DNA of 64,000 bases, from NCBI RefSeq assembly GCF_025997995.1, contig NZ_AP026683.1, positions 2,914,501-2,978,500 of the forward strand. Direction: 5' to 3'. The DNA is from Sediminibacterium sp. TEGAF015 (GTDB taxonomy: Bacteria; Bacteroidota; Bacteroidia; Chitinophagales; Chitinophagaceae). This document shows, one piece after another, positions 17,549 to 26,325 of the stretch. A program made the translations under genes and the position numbers. The notes beneath the pieces were generated by a model that saw only the letters and a program-made list of their open reading frames with translations, ran no database searches and was not told the DNA's origin. Each line of letters begins with the position of its first letter. The stretch's first letter is position 1.

Positions 17549-19171
17549 TTAGAAACCATAGCGGAAGCCCAGAAAGCCCTGGTTCCATCCATTGTTTTGG
17601 GTACGATAACTTCCAGTGATATATAAGTTGTTGTACAACTCATATTGGCTTTGCAAAAACCATTCGTTTTGGTTAAACATATAATTGAATAAAAAGGCGG
17701 GCTGGGGTTGCTGAAAATATTGTTGATCCAAAGTCCCTTCTCCGCCTTTTCTGATGTATTGGTATTGCAATAGCAATTTGAGTCTGGGGATAGGGGTATA
17801 CTTCACATTGAATAAGAACCGATCTGAATTGCTTCCCATCCAATCTCCTAAAGAATAACCATAATGGGTATAATTCTGGGCTGGCAATAAATTGCGATAT
17901 ACAAAAGGATTGATGCGTGTATATTCCACCGTAGCAGTTAAATAGGGAAGTCCTAGATCGGTTACGCTGGCTCCCAACGTAAAGCCCAATTGGTTCCGGC
18001 TTTTTTCGCTATTGGCAATAGCACTCAGTCTTACTTCATCAATGAAAATGGTTCCATACAAATGAGTATTCTTGATATTGTTTCTAGAACTCACACTTAG
18101 GAACAACTGACTATTGGCTCCTGCATTGATATTGTTATTGGCCTGTTGAATTTCAAAAACTTTGAAGAAGGAAATGGGGATCAAATACCCCGCATTCAGT
18201 TGATCGCTGTACACAATGGATTCTCCCAAAGAAATATGCAATCCTTTTTTGATTCGGAATTGAATACTATGCTGTGCCATGTATTTATTAATGAACTGCT
18301 CCCTTCTACCACCATAGGTAGTGGTGCCTGTATTATAGGTTCTGCTAGAGTCAATAATATCCGAGTTCAACCAGGCATGTGTATAGTTAAATCGCAACCA
18401 AGGTAGCGGTGCAAAGTCAAATCGAATAAGGGGATAAGTGGGCGCTTTATTGGACAATACAATTCTGCCGTTTTCCCCATATCCATAGGATAGTTGGTCT
18501 TGTCCAAAACCAATGCTTCCATTTTTAAATTGATAATAAATGCCCGCTCTGATTTGCGAATAGTTATGGCTTTTTTGGTTCGGTGCAATGCGGGTAGAAA
18601 AACCTGTTTCAGGTGTAAAGCTTCGGGTTGTATCAATGCCCTTCCCCTTTTCATTTACATCATTAAAAGAAAGATAGAAACCCCAATGTTTTCCTGCGTA
18701 CCCATATAAGTTAAATCCAGAACCATATTGAGTAACCGATTGGTCCTTGCCTTGGTAAGTGCCGTATTGTAAAATAGGATCCACCCGCATACGAAAGTCT
18801 TTGCTGTGAATAGCAATCGATCGAAAGCGACCAAAAGGATCTTTGGTAAAATAGGTATTTCGGATCTCTCCAGAACCAGTGGGCAATTCCAATCCATCCG
18901 TAAAATCTCTTAGATAAAAATCCAATTCTTTTTTCTCAGTGGTCGTCAATAGATTGGCTTTTGTTTGTAAACTGTCCAAGCAAGATTTAATATAGATTCT
19001 GCTTATGGGTCTTATCAAATCATGAAAAGTCACTAGACCTTTCTGGTCCATACGGCTCAAGTAATTGTACACTTCGTTTTGGGAGTATTCGGTTACCACC
19101 TGCGCATCCAAATTTGAAATGGATAGTAGTATGCCTAAAAAGAAGAGTAGATAGATTTTAATTGCCTTCAT
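17549..19171 (-). CDS. capsule assembly (Wzi-like) outer-membrane beta-barrel protein
   Basis: About 540 residues. The ATG near 19171 is chosen because it gives a signal peptide (MKAIKIYLLFFLGILLSI, cleavage after LDAQ); a longer TTG reading would run into the upstream gene. The body consists of alternating aromatic and polar strands with repeated GFGQDQLSYGYGENG-like turns and ends in ..GFRYGF, with a terminal Phe as in outer-membrane barrels. It resembles distant Wzi-family or capsule-associated barrel proteins of Bacteroidota but lacks the LWWGPG signature of the genes at 11179 and 12637. Its place between Wza and the initiating transferase supports a surface-glycan role. Confidence 0.62.
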   Translation of the reverse strand: MKAIKIYLLFFLGILLSISNLDAQVVTEYSQNEVYNYLSRMDQKGLVTFHDLIRPISRIYIKSCLDSLQTKANLLTTTEKKELDFYLRDFTDGLELPTGSGEIRNTYFTKDPFGRFRSIAIHSKDFRMRVDPILQYGTYQGKDQSVTQYGSGFNLYGYAGKHWGFYLSFNDVNEKGKGIDTTRSFTPETGFSTRIAPNQKSHNYSQIRAGIYYQFKNGSIGFGQDQLSYGYGENGRIVLSNKAPTYPLIRFDFAPLPWLRFNYTHAWLNSDIIDSSRTYNTGTTTYGGRREQFINKYMAQHSIQFRIKKGLHISLGESIVYSDQLNAGYLIPISFFKVFEIQQANNNINAGANSQLFLSVSSRNNIKNTHLYGTIFIDEVRLSAIANSEKSRNQLGFTLGASVTDLGLPYLTATVEYTRINPFVYRNLLPAQNYTHYGYSLGDWMGSNSDRFLFNVKYTPIPRLKLLLQYQYIRKGGEGTLDQQYFQQPQPAFLFNYMFNQNEWFLQSQYELYNNLYITGSYRTQNNGWNQGFLGFRYGF

Positions 19172-19194
19172 GTATTCTTGGTAATAGGGTTTGT

Positions 19195-20604
19195 TTAATA
19201 CGCATTTTGATCGCCTCGGATCATATTGATAATGGTTTGTAAAATAATTTGACAATCGAACCAGAATGTCCAACGATGGATATAGTATAAATCAAAATTG
19301 ACTCTTTTCTGCATGGAGCCTGGGGTTTTGGTTTCGCCCCTATATCCATTTACTTGCGCCCATCCAGAAATGCCCGGTTTCACCACATGTCGTAACATAT
19401 AGTTGTCAATGGTTTGCATCGATTCCAGGTTCAGTGGAGTAGGATGGGGTCTGGGACCAATCACCGACATATTGCCCAACAATACATTCCAGAATTGGGG
19501 CAATTCATCCAGGTTACTTCTTCTTAGAATGGCACCAATTGCTGTAATACGGGGATCATATTTATGCGCTTGCTGGTAGTTCCCGTTCTGATCCAAATCC
19601 TTACTCTCTTTCACCATGGTTCGGAACTTATAGCAGGTAATTTTTTCGTTGTTCAATCCCCAACGTTCTTGGGTAAAAAACACAGGCCCTTTAGAAGTGA
19701 TTTTGATGAGTACCACCAGAATAGGAAACAACCAGCTGGCAATCAAAATGAAAAATAGCAAGGAAAAAACAATATCAAAGCTTCTTTTGAGCAAACGATT
19801 GGATGCCTTATCTAAGGGTAATTCTCGGATATTAATTACCGACAATAAACCAATATTATTCACTTGTAAATTAGAAGATGTGTATTGCTCAAAGTCAGGT
19901 AAAATCCGGGTTTGTGTGGCATACTGGTCACAGATATCAATGCACTGTTGTATCTCTTTGTTGCGATGCGTAGGCAATGCAATCACCACTTCATCAATGG
20001 GTGTTTCTTTGATGGTCTTAGCCAACTCTTTTACAGTGCCTTTATAAGGACATCCATTCATTTTGGTAACCTGATCGTCCAAGAATCCCACACATTTATA
20101 ACCGTAATAATAATAGCGGTTGATGGCTTCGTAAAAATCCTGTGCAGCAGGGGTTACGCCTACTATCAAAATATTATCCAGCAATTTTCCATGCGAAATG
20201 GCAGAGTGTAAGTATTTTCGAATAATGTACTTGGTAAAAGTTAGTAGCACAAATAGAATCCCATCCAGCGCTATGAAAAAACTCGTGTTATGCTCTCTTC
20301 CTAAGCTATCACTTACAAAGAAAAATACCGAGCTCAGCATGATGGTATAAATGCCCAGCGAGTAAATGATGAAAATGATTTCTTCTGAATATTTATTGGA
20401 GCGGCGATCGGTATATAAATGCGAGAAATTGGTACTGATATACCAAACGGCCAAGGCAATCAGCACAAATACATAATTGTTCCATTCATGTTCCCAGATA
20501 TTGAGTTGAAGACTAAAAGCTGCCGCCAACAAATAAGACATACCCACGATTGCCCCGTCGGTGATATAGCGAATAATAGAATATTGGTTAATTTTTCTGG
20601 GCAT
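19195..20604 (-). CDS. WcaJ-like undecaprenyl-phosphate glucose phosphotransferase
   Basis: A 469-residue polyprenol phosphoglycosyl transferase of the long form. It has four N-terminal membrane helices (within residues 10-130), a CoA-binding-like middle domain, a membrane hairpin near residue 280 and the catalytic bacterial sugar transferase domain with CYKFRTM, SNLDELPQFWNVLLGNMSVIGPRP and GISGWAQVNGYRG. The Asp-Glu dyad is intact. It starts glycan synthesis by placing a hexose phosphate, usually glucose or galactose, on undecaprenyl phosphate. It is the initiating enzyme of the minus-strand operon and differs from the PglC-like enzyme at 8430. Confidence 0.88.
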   Translation of the reverse strand: MPRKINQYSIIRYITDGAIVGMSYLLAAAFSLQLNIWEHEWNNYVFVLIALAVWYISTNFSHLYTDRRSNKYSEEIIFIIYSLGIYTIMLSSVFFFVSDSLGREHNTSFFIALDGILFVLLTFTKYIIRKYLHSAISHGKLLDNILIVGVTPAAQDFYEAINRYYYYGYKCVGFLDDQVTKMNGCPYKGTVKELAKTIKETPIDEVVIALPTHRNKEIQQCIDICDQYATQTRILPDFEQYTSSNLQVNNIGLLSVINIRELPLDKASNRLLKRSFDIVFSLLFFILIASWLFPILVVLIKITSKGPVFFTQERWGLNNEKITCYKFRTMVKESKDLDQNGNYQQAHKYDPRITAIGAILRRSNLDELPQFWNVLLGNMSVIGPRPHPTPLNLESMQTIDNYMLRHVVKPGISGWAQVNGYRGETKTPGSMQKRVNFDLYYIHRWTFWFDCQIILQTIINMIRGDQNAY

Positions 20605-20621
20605 AGCTTTCGCGCAATCCT

Positions 20622-21419
20622 TTATTTATTGGCCAATTTTTGTTTGAGTAAAATAGGTAAAATAGCGGGGGCTTCCACAAAATACCTTCGGAATAATCTT
20701 CGGGGTTCTTTCAAGAACCGATACAACCATTCCAGTCCATTTTTTTGCATCCAAATCGGGGCTCGGTTGAACTTGCCCACTGCCACATCCAATGCGCCCC
20801 CAATACCAATATTAATCGTGCTCTTGAGTTGTTGCAAATGCTGGGCAATCCAAAAATCTTGTTTGGGAGCGGTTAAGCTCACCCATACAATATCGGGCGC
20901 TGCCGCGTTGATAAGGTCCACCATTTTTTGGTTCACTGCTGCACTAAATTCATTGGCATAAGGCGGGCTATACGTACCCACAATCTGAATGCCTGGATAT
21001 TGGGCTTCCAGTTGTGTCTGGTATTGAGCAGCCACCCCGGGGGCTGCACCTAGAAAAAACATCCGATAATTCTTTTGGTGGGCTCGTGCTATGTATTGAG
21101 GCAATAAGTCTAAGCCAGTTACCCTCCCCCTTAATCGTTGTTTTCCAATAAAGGAAGAAGCCCAAATCAAGGGAACCCCATCACATAATGTCAGGTCAGC
21201 CTGGTTATAAATATGTTGTAAGGCTTTGTTTTGATGGGCCCATACCACACAGTTCACGGGCGTTACACAAATTTGCCGAGGGGTCTTTTCCTGAATCCAT
21301 TGGTCAAACAAATCCATGGTCTCTTCCAGCGTAATATCACTGATGCCCGTACCCCCAATATTAATTTTGGGAATCTGCCTGCTTGGTTTCTCCTGAATTG
21401 TTTTTTGCCCTGGATTCAA
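20622..21419 (-). CDS. WecG/TagA/CpsF-family glycosyltransferase (GT26)
   Basis: A 265-residue protein of the GT26 family. Visible marks are the N-terminal VNCVVWAHQN, LCDGVPLIWAS with the conserved Asp, FFLGAAPGVAA and VSLTAPKQDFWIAQHL, which is the P-K-Q-E/D motif of the family, then GALDVAVGKFNRAPIWM. These enzymes add a sugar, often ManNAc or ManNAcA, to a lipid-linked first sugar on the cytoplasmic face. The start codon lies 59 bases inside the end of the upstream GT4 gene, an unusually long but plausible same-strand overlap. The donor sugar is not certain. Confidence 0.85.
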   Translation of the reverse strand: MNPGQKTIQEKPSRQIPKINIGGTGISDITLEETMDLFDQWIQEKTPRQICVTPVNCVVWAHQNKALQHIYNQADLTLCDGVPLIWASSFIGKQRLRGRVTGLDLLPQYIARAHQKNYRMFFLGAAPGVAAQYQTQLEAQYPGIQIVGTYSPPYANEFSAAVNQKMVDLINAAAPDIVWVSLTAPKQDFWIAQHLQQLKSTINIGIGGALDVAVGKFNRAPIWMQKNGLEWLYRFLKEPRRLFRRYFVEAPAILPILLKQKLANK

Positions 21420-22653
21420 AATGATACAACAACTTTAAAGCGTTAATATGCTGGTTGATGGTATAAGACCGCTGAAACCGATCGTATGCAGCCTTAGAAA
21501 GGGCATCTTTGGTTTCGTTGGAACGGGCTTCAAATATACTAATTACCTCGTTTAGTTGATTGATTGGATGTATGGGGTATAAATATCCATCTGCTTCATG
21601 GGAAATCATGCCCCGCATATTGGCAGAGTCGGCTGCAATTACAATGCTACCATGGCTTTGGGCTTCTATTACAGTCATGGGCTGCACTTCGAACCATCTG
21701 GAGGGGAGGATCAAAGCCGCGCAGGAGGCATACAGGGCTGCCAGGGACTCGCGGGGGACGGCGGCCAAATACTCTATATTAGATTTTGCCTGATTTTTTG
21801 AATTTTCCTGAACGATAGTATGTTCACCCTCTCCTTTTTTTTGCTCAGATTCCCGAATCTGCTCTTGAACCCATTCGGCCAATGGCCCATCGCCCACAAT
21901 TTTCAAAGGCTTTCCATTATCCATAAAGGCTTCGACCAAATCCCGAATTCCTTTTTCTTCACTCAAACGACCTACGTAGAGGTAAAAATTTTCTCGGGTG
22001 GAGAAAGGGGCAGGTGAAGATGTATCTAAAGATTTCAGCAGAAAATTAGACTTCTTAAAAATCTTTTCTTTTGGAATTCCGCTATTCAATAAAAATTGCT
22101 CCTGCAACGGATTGATGACTACATATCGGTCTATTTTTTTAGAAAAGGTTTCCAGTTTTTTATTGAGACCATAAGAAGCCGCCAATACCCTGGAGAATAG
22201 CCCCGAGTTTTTAAAACATTTTCTTTGGATACCTGCACGAAAACTTTTTTCATCATAACAACGGGTACAAGGCTGGTTGTTATAATACATAAACCCATTC
22301 AGGCAAAATAGTCGGTAATTGTGCAGCGTGAGTAAGGTATATGCCCCTGCGGCTTTGGCTGCCCAAAAAACAGCAGGAGAAGCCCGATAAAAAAAATTGT
22401 GGACATGCACTATTTCAATTTTGTGCTTCTTAACCAATCGATACACTTTATAAAAAGCCGACAGATTAAAAAATAACTGAAAAGGATAATTCAATAGAGC
22501 GATGGGGCCCGCCGCTTGGTTATGGAAATACAAAGGGATTACCCGATATCCTGAACTTTCTAAATAAGAAAGTTCCTGGGCTACTACCGTGTCTTCTCCT
22601 CCTTTGTGGAGGTAGCGATTATGTATCAGTAGTATACTAGGCTTTGCTTCCAT
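21361..22653 (-). CDS. glycosyltransferase family 4
   Basis: A 430-residue GT-B enzyme. The N-terminal acceptor domain has HNRYLHKGGEDTVV and VHVHNFF. The C-terminal GT1-type domain has LYVGRLSEEKGIRDLVEA and LILPSRWFEVQPMTVIEA with the donor-binding Glu residues. A charged stretch around residues 270-295 (rich in Lys, Glu and Gln) looks like an inserted surface loop. It is expected to add one sugar during repeat-unit assembly. The last 59 bases overlap the GT26 gene, and the first 17 bases overlap the acyltransferase gene before it, so translation is probably coupled. Confidence 0.86.
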   Translation of the reverse strand: MEAKPSILLIHNRYLHKGGEDTVVAQELSYLESSGYRVIPLYFHNQAAGPIALLNYPFQLFFNLSAFYKVYRLVKKHKIEIVHVHNFFYRASPAVFWAAKAAGAYTLLTLHNYRLFCLNGFMYYNNQPCTRCYDEKSFRAGIQRKCFKNSGLFSRVLAASYGLNKKLETFSKKIDRYVVINPLQEQFLLNSGIPKEKIFKKSNFLLKSLDTSSPAPFSTRENFYLYVGRLSEEKGIRDLVEAFMDNGKPLKIVGDGPLAEWVQEQIRESEQKKGEGEHTIVQENSKNQAKSNIEYLAAVPRESLAALYASCAALILPSRWFEVQPMTVIEAQSHGSIVIAADSANMRGMISHEADGYLYPIHPINQLNEVISIFEARSNETKDALSKAAYDRFQRSYTINQHINALKLLYHFESRAKNNSGETKQADSQN

Positions 22654-23728
22654 ATTTTTTTCTGAGTCCTACAAAGGGTTGTTCTATACAATAGTAAGAC
22701 CCGATGGACAAGAGTAAAGTTAAGGGCCAGAAAAACAACTGCCATTGCCAGCTCCATTCTATAAAATAATGATTCCCCAATTTGGCAACTATCCAATGAA
22801 ATAAATACAAACTATAACTGATCTTTCCTACAAAAATCATAGCAGGATGGCTAAGTATATTTTTGATCCATGGGTTTGGGAAAAGCCCAATAACAGGGAT
22901 GATGAGAAATAATCCTATACCTTGAAAACTATAGAGTAAAGTTTGTCGGAATACTTCGTTACGAATGGCCACCGATAAGAGGATTAAGAGTAGGCCCAAA
23001 CCAAACACCCAAGGCTTGAGTAACAATTTTTCATAGGCCTTGCTTTCTATTCCGAATAACAAGAGTGCCGCTAAACAACCCCAGATAATGGAGTCTAATC
23101 GGGTATGCGTAGAGAAATAAATTCTTCCTGCCGAGTCTTCCACCGCTGGATAAAATTGCTCGTAAGTAAACCATCGAATCGCAAGGCTGGCGATGCACAC
23201 GGCCAGTAAAAACCAAGCGAACTGCTTTATATTTTTTTCGTTGTTTTTATTTTTTTTATCTTGAATAAAGAACTGCAACAGCAAAGGAAAAGCCAAATAA
23301 AAATGCTCTTCTACCGACAAAGACCAGAGGATGTCTAACACCCTTCCCGCATCTTCTACGGGTGTTCTAAACCAACCGATATAATAATTGGTATAATAGA
23401 ATAGCGATGCCCATATATCGGTCATGGGCAAGGGATATTGCATGATTTTCGTGGCAATTACACTGCATCCAATCATCACTAATAGTGCAGGGTACAAACG
23501 AAATAATCGGCGCAGATAAAACGAACCAAAATCAATCCTTCCCTTTTCTTGTATTTCGGCCAGTAACAAACGCGTTATTAAATAACCACTCAAAAAGAAA
23601 AATAAAGTCACGCCAAACTTACCCGGTATGATTTTTCCCAACCCTGCATGCGACAATACCACAAAGCCAATGGCAATGCCTCTGGCACCATCTATATAAG
23701 GGATATAGCCTGTTTTAGGATTTGCCAT
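22637..23728 (-). CDS. membrane acyltransferase 3 family (OafA-like)
   Basis: A 363-residue polytopic membrane protein of the acyltransferase 3 family. The family N-terminus IPYIDGARGIAIGFVVLSH and the FFLSGYLITRLLL segment are present, as is RRLFRLYPALL. About ten hydrophobic helices follow. The family moves acetyl or other acyl groups across the inner membrane onto sugars, for instance in O-acetylation of O-antigen or exopolysaccharide. There is no C-terminal SGNH domain. It overlaps its neighbours by 17 and 14 bases. The target sugar is unknown. Confidence 0.85.
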   Translation of the reverse strand: MANPKTGYIPYIDGARGIAIGFVVLSHAGLGKIIPGKFGVTLFFFLSGYLITRLLLAEIQEKGRIDFGSFYLRRLFRLYPALLVMIGCSVIATKIMQYPLPMTDIWASLFYYTNYYIGWFRTPVEDAGRVLDILWSLSVEEHFYLAFPLLLQFFIQDKKNKNNEKNIKQFAWFLLAVCIASLAIRWFTYEQFYPAVEDSAGRIYFSTHTRLDSIIWGCLAALLLFGIESKAYEKLLLKPWVFGLGLLLILLSVAIRNEVFRQTLLYSFQGIGLFLIIPVIGLFPNPWIKNILSHPAMIFVGKISYSLYLFHWIVAKLGNHYFIEWSWQWQLFFWPLTLLLSIGSYYCIEQPFVGLRKKYGSKA

Positions 23729-24902
23729 GCGCTGCTTTTTTAAATACTTTGATCAATTCTGCACTCGCTTTTTCCCAGGAAAAATAAGCCAATCTTTGTT
23801 TCCCATTTTCTTTTAGTGTTTCCTGCAAAATTGTATCGGATAATACTTTCTTTAGTAAATCAGCAAGTCCATTTATATCATACGGATCAAAGCCAATCAC
23901 TGCATCACCCCCCACTTCTGGTAAACAAGAATTATTCGCTACCAATACGGGTAGATTACTTTGAAAAGCTTCTAATACAGGAATACCAAATCCCTCATTG
24001 TATGAAGGAAATACATAGAGACTGGCCCCTGCATACCATTGGGCTAGTTCCTCATCAGGCAAATAGCCCGTGCAAATAACATGGTCATATAAGTTGAGAT
24101 CCGCAATGCAAGCATGAATAGCTGCCGTATCATCCGAGTCTTTTTTATTATTACCCGTTCCTACCAATACCAATGAATAATATATAGAGGATTCATCCAA
24201 GAATTGCCGATAGGCTTTTAATAAGAAAGGAATATTTTTTCTTTTTTCCCAAACGCCAACGTGCAGAATATAAGGTTGAGTTGGCAAGTCATTGCTATTT
24301 AAAATAGCATGCTGAACACTATCGGATACAGATTCGTTTGCAATTCTTGTATCAGAATCTTGTGTCAATTTGGTTTGCAAAGTTTTCGGCCCTGGATAAA
24401 TATTTACAATCTGATCCAATGGAAACCCAAAATGCTGATGAATCTTTTGCTTCGCATATTGCGAAGTCGTTACAACACAAGCAGCGGATCGAGCAGCCGG
24501 CATGGCCAATCCTTTAAAAAGTTTGAGCCATAAACGGTTATAGTGTTCCGGATATTCGTAAAAAAAGGCATCGTGAAACAGCGCTACATTTTTAAACCTT
24601 AATCTCAGCATCGGCGCAAAATAGTCAGTGCAGAAAACAATATCAACCCCTTTTGCAAAAGCCTTTACTGGTAGTAAAATTTGTTTCCAATACTGATACA
24701 CCAAATGATTGCCGATAATGCCCCATTTGCTTTTTCTGGAGAACTTGGGAAGCTTAGCGGTTAATGGGAAAAAAGCAATGCCCAGGTCCTGGTTTTTCAA
24801 AAAAGCACGGTAGTATTCTTCTAAGATGGTTTTTTGTCCCGTCTTTGCATATTGTAAATCCAATATATCCACGCCCACTCTTACCTGCTTGCTTTTTTGC
24901 AT
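23715..24902 (-). CDS. glycosyltransferase family 4
   Basis: A 395-residue GT-B enzyme. The C-terminal half has the clear GT4 signature: ILHVGVWEKRKNIPFLLKAY for donor phosphate binding, YAGASLYVFPSYNEGFGIPVLEAF with the E-x7-E motif, and a VLVANNSCLPEVGGDA loop. The NxGFGxPxLEA form is common in mannosyl- or rhamnosyltransferases, but the sugar cannot be fixed. It overlaps the start of the acyltransferase gene by 14 bases and follows the Wzy/WaaL-like gene by one base, as part of a dense operon. Confidence 0.87.
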   Translation of the reverse strand: MQKSKQVRVGVDILDLQYAKTGQKTILEEYYRAFLKNQDLGIAFFPLTAKLPKFSRKSKWGIIGNHLVYQYWKQILLPVKAFAKGVDIVFCTDYFAPMLRLRFKNVALFHDAFFYEYPEHYNRLWLKLFKGLAMPAARSAACVVTTSQYAKQKIHQHFGFPLDQIVNIYPGPKTLQTKLTQDSDTRIANESVSDSVQHAILNSNDLPTQPYILHVGVWEKRKNIPFLLKAYRQFLDESSIYYSLVLVGTGNNKKDSDDTAAIHACIADLNLYDHVICTGYLPDEELAQWYAGASLYVFPSYNEGFGIPVLEAFQSNLPVLVANNSCLPEVGGDAVIGFDPYDINGLADLLKKVLSDTILQETLKENGKQRLAYFSWEKASAELIKVFKKAAHGKS

Positions 24903-24903
24903 T

Positions 24904-26286
24904 TTACTGATTGGTTATACTAGCTATTTCTGAATTCAATTCTGATTGATAGAGACTCATGGTATTCAGCAATCCTGCACAAAACCAAGTGATATAGGCT
25001 ATGTAGATATAGGATTCTGTGTTGGCTGTAAAGGTAGGGATGATCATGCCAATTTTTACTAATAAAACGCATAGGGCCAGCTGGCGGATCTTACCTGTCT
25101 TGGCTTTGAATTGCTGCACGGCGAGTCTGATCAACCCGATATAAATAGCTATATACAAAAGAATAGCAATGATGCCGGCCTGCACTCCAATGATGACTAA
25201 TTGATTTTCTCCTCCAATATTATCGCCTACCGCACCCGATACCCTTCCCGACATACCCAGCCCCAAACCCAATGGATTCGCGGATATGGCTTCAATGCCA
25301 TCCAACCATTGCAATACGTGAAAGGCACTGGAATTGTCGGTGAAATTAATGGTGCTGATAATTAAATCGTAGATATCTCCCTGTAAATAAAACAATACTG
25401 CAATGGTAACTAGGGTAGCCCCTGCATAAAACAATTGCAACCACTGTTTTTTATACGTGATAATCGCATACACATAAATCACGAAGAAATAACTTACTAA
25501 GGAAGCACGGGAAATCGCTAAAAAGATAGAGAGTACACTTACCAATAGGGCTAGCTTTCCCAGGTTGTCCAATTTGAAACTAAAATTAGTTTGGGTATAC
25601 AATGCCAGAATAGCAGCAAGCGTAAAAATGGTATTGACGCCCAACTCTAAAGGTCCCCCATAAAAACTAGCGAAACGCTTTAGGCCATTACTCGTTTCGA
25701 AAGTCCAACTCAACCCAAAATTTCCAGAAGGTTCTGTATCAAAGAATCGCAATTGATACTCGGCATATCCTGTATAAGTCTGCAAATGCGTATTCACTAG
25801 ATTCTCGCCCAGTAATACCACACCCGCTACAATGGAGACCAATAAGATTATACTGAAATTGGTTTTGAGATTCACTAGTTTGGGATTGATCAATCTGCCC
25901 GTGAAATAAATCAGTGGGAAAAAACTAAGACTCTTAAATGCCAGTAGCTTTTGCACAATACCATAGTTGCCCAAGGGCAGCAAAATATAAATGCCCGTGT
26001 AAATAAAATAGGCAATTAACAATTTATCGATGATGGTAAATTGAATTCTTTCTGTTTGATTATAGATGAGATACCCCAGCGCACTGATGACGATAATTTC
26101 TTTGAATCCCTGAAACAAAGTCATCATACTACCCAATCCCATTTGGTTTAGGATGGATAGAGCGGTGATGTAAACGGGTAAGCCAAAAACAAAAAAACGG
26201 AGAATATATTGCGGCTTCTGCTGTATTAATTGATAGAGCGCATAAAGAAAAGAAAATACGTATGCACAAGGAATGATATACAGCAT
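24904..26286 (-). CDS. O-antigen polymerase/ligase-like membrane protein
   Basis: A 460-residue protein with about eleven hydrophobic helices spread over its length and a larger periplasmic loop in the middle (about residues 180-215). This is the layout of the Wzy/WaaL (O-antigen ligase) superfamily. The region NPLGLGLGMSGRVSGAVGDNIGGENQ near residue 340 resembles the short conserved motif of WaaL-like proteins before a late membrane helix. It could polymerise repeat units or attach the glycan to a lipid or protein. Sequence alone does not separate these roles. Being alone of its kind in the operon, a polymerase is slightly favoured. Confidence 0.72.
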   Translation of the reverse strand: MLYIIPCAYVFSFLYALYQLIQQKPQYILRFFVFGLPVYITALSILNQMGLGSMMTLFQGFKEIIVISALGYLIYNQTERIQFTIIDKLLIAYFIYTGIYILLPLGNYGIVQKLLAFKSLSFFPLIYFTGRLINPKLVNLKTNFSIILLVSIVAGVVLLGENLVNTHLQTYTGYAEYQLRFFDTEPSGNFGLSWTFETSNGLKRFASFYGGPLELGVNTIFTLAAILALYTQTNFSFKLDNLGKLALLVSVLSIFLAISRASLVSYFFVIYVYAIITYKKQWLQLFYAGATLVTIAVLFYLQGDIYDLIISTINFTDNSSAFHVLQWLDGIEAISANPLGLGLGMSGRVSGAVGDNIGGENQLVIIGVQAGIIAILLYIAIYIGLIRLAVQQFKAKTGKIRQLALCVLLVKIGMIIPTFTANTESYIYIAYITWFCAGLLNTMSLYQSELNSEIASITNQ

Positions 26287-26325
26287 ACTGCAAAATACCC
26301 TAAAACCCTCGGAACATACAAATTT

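Noticed and set aside
17502..17588. Longer start for the Wza-like gene
   Set aside because: It overlaps the upstream gene by 40 bases and places 29 residues ahead of a clean signal peptide.
19649..20961. Plus-strand frames of 132, 99 and 180 codons
   Set aside because: They lie antisense to the WcaJ-like and GT26 genes, whose motifs are complete; no protein family is recognisable in them.
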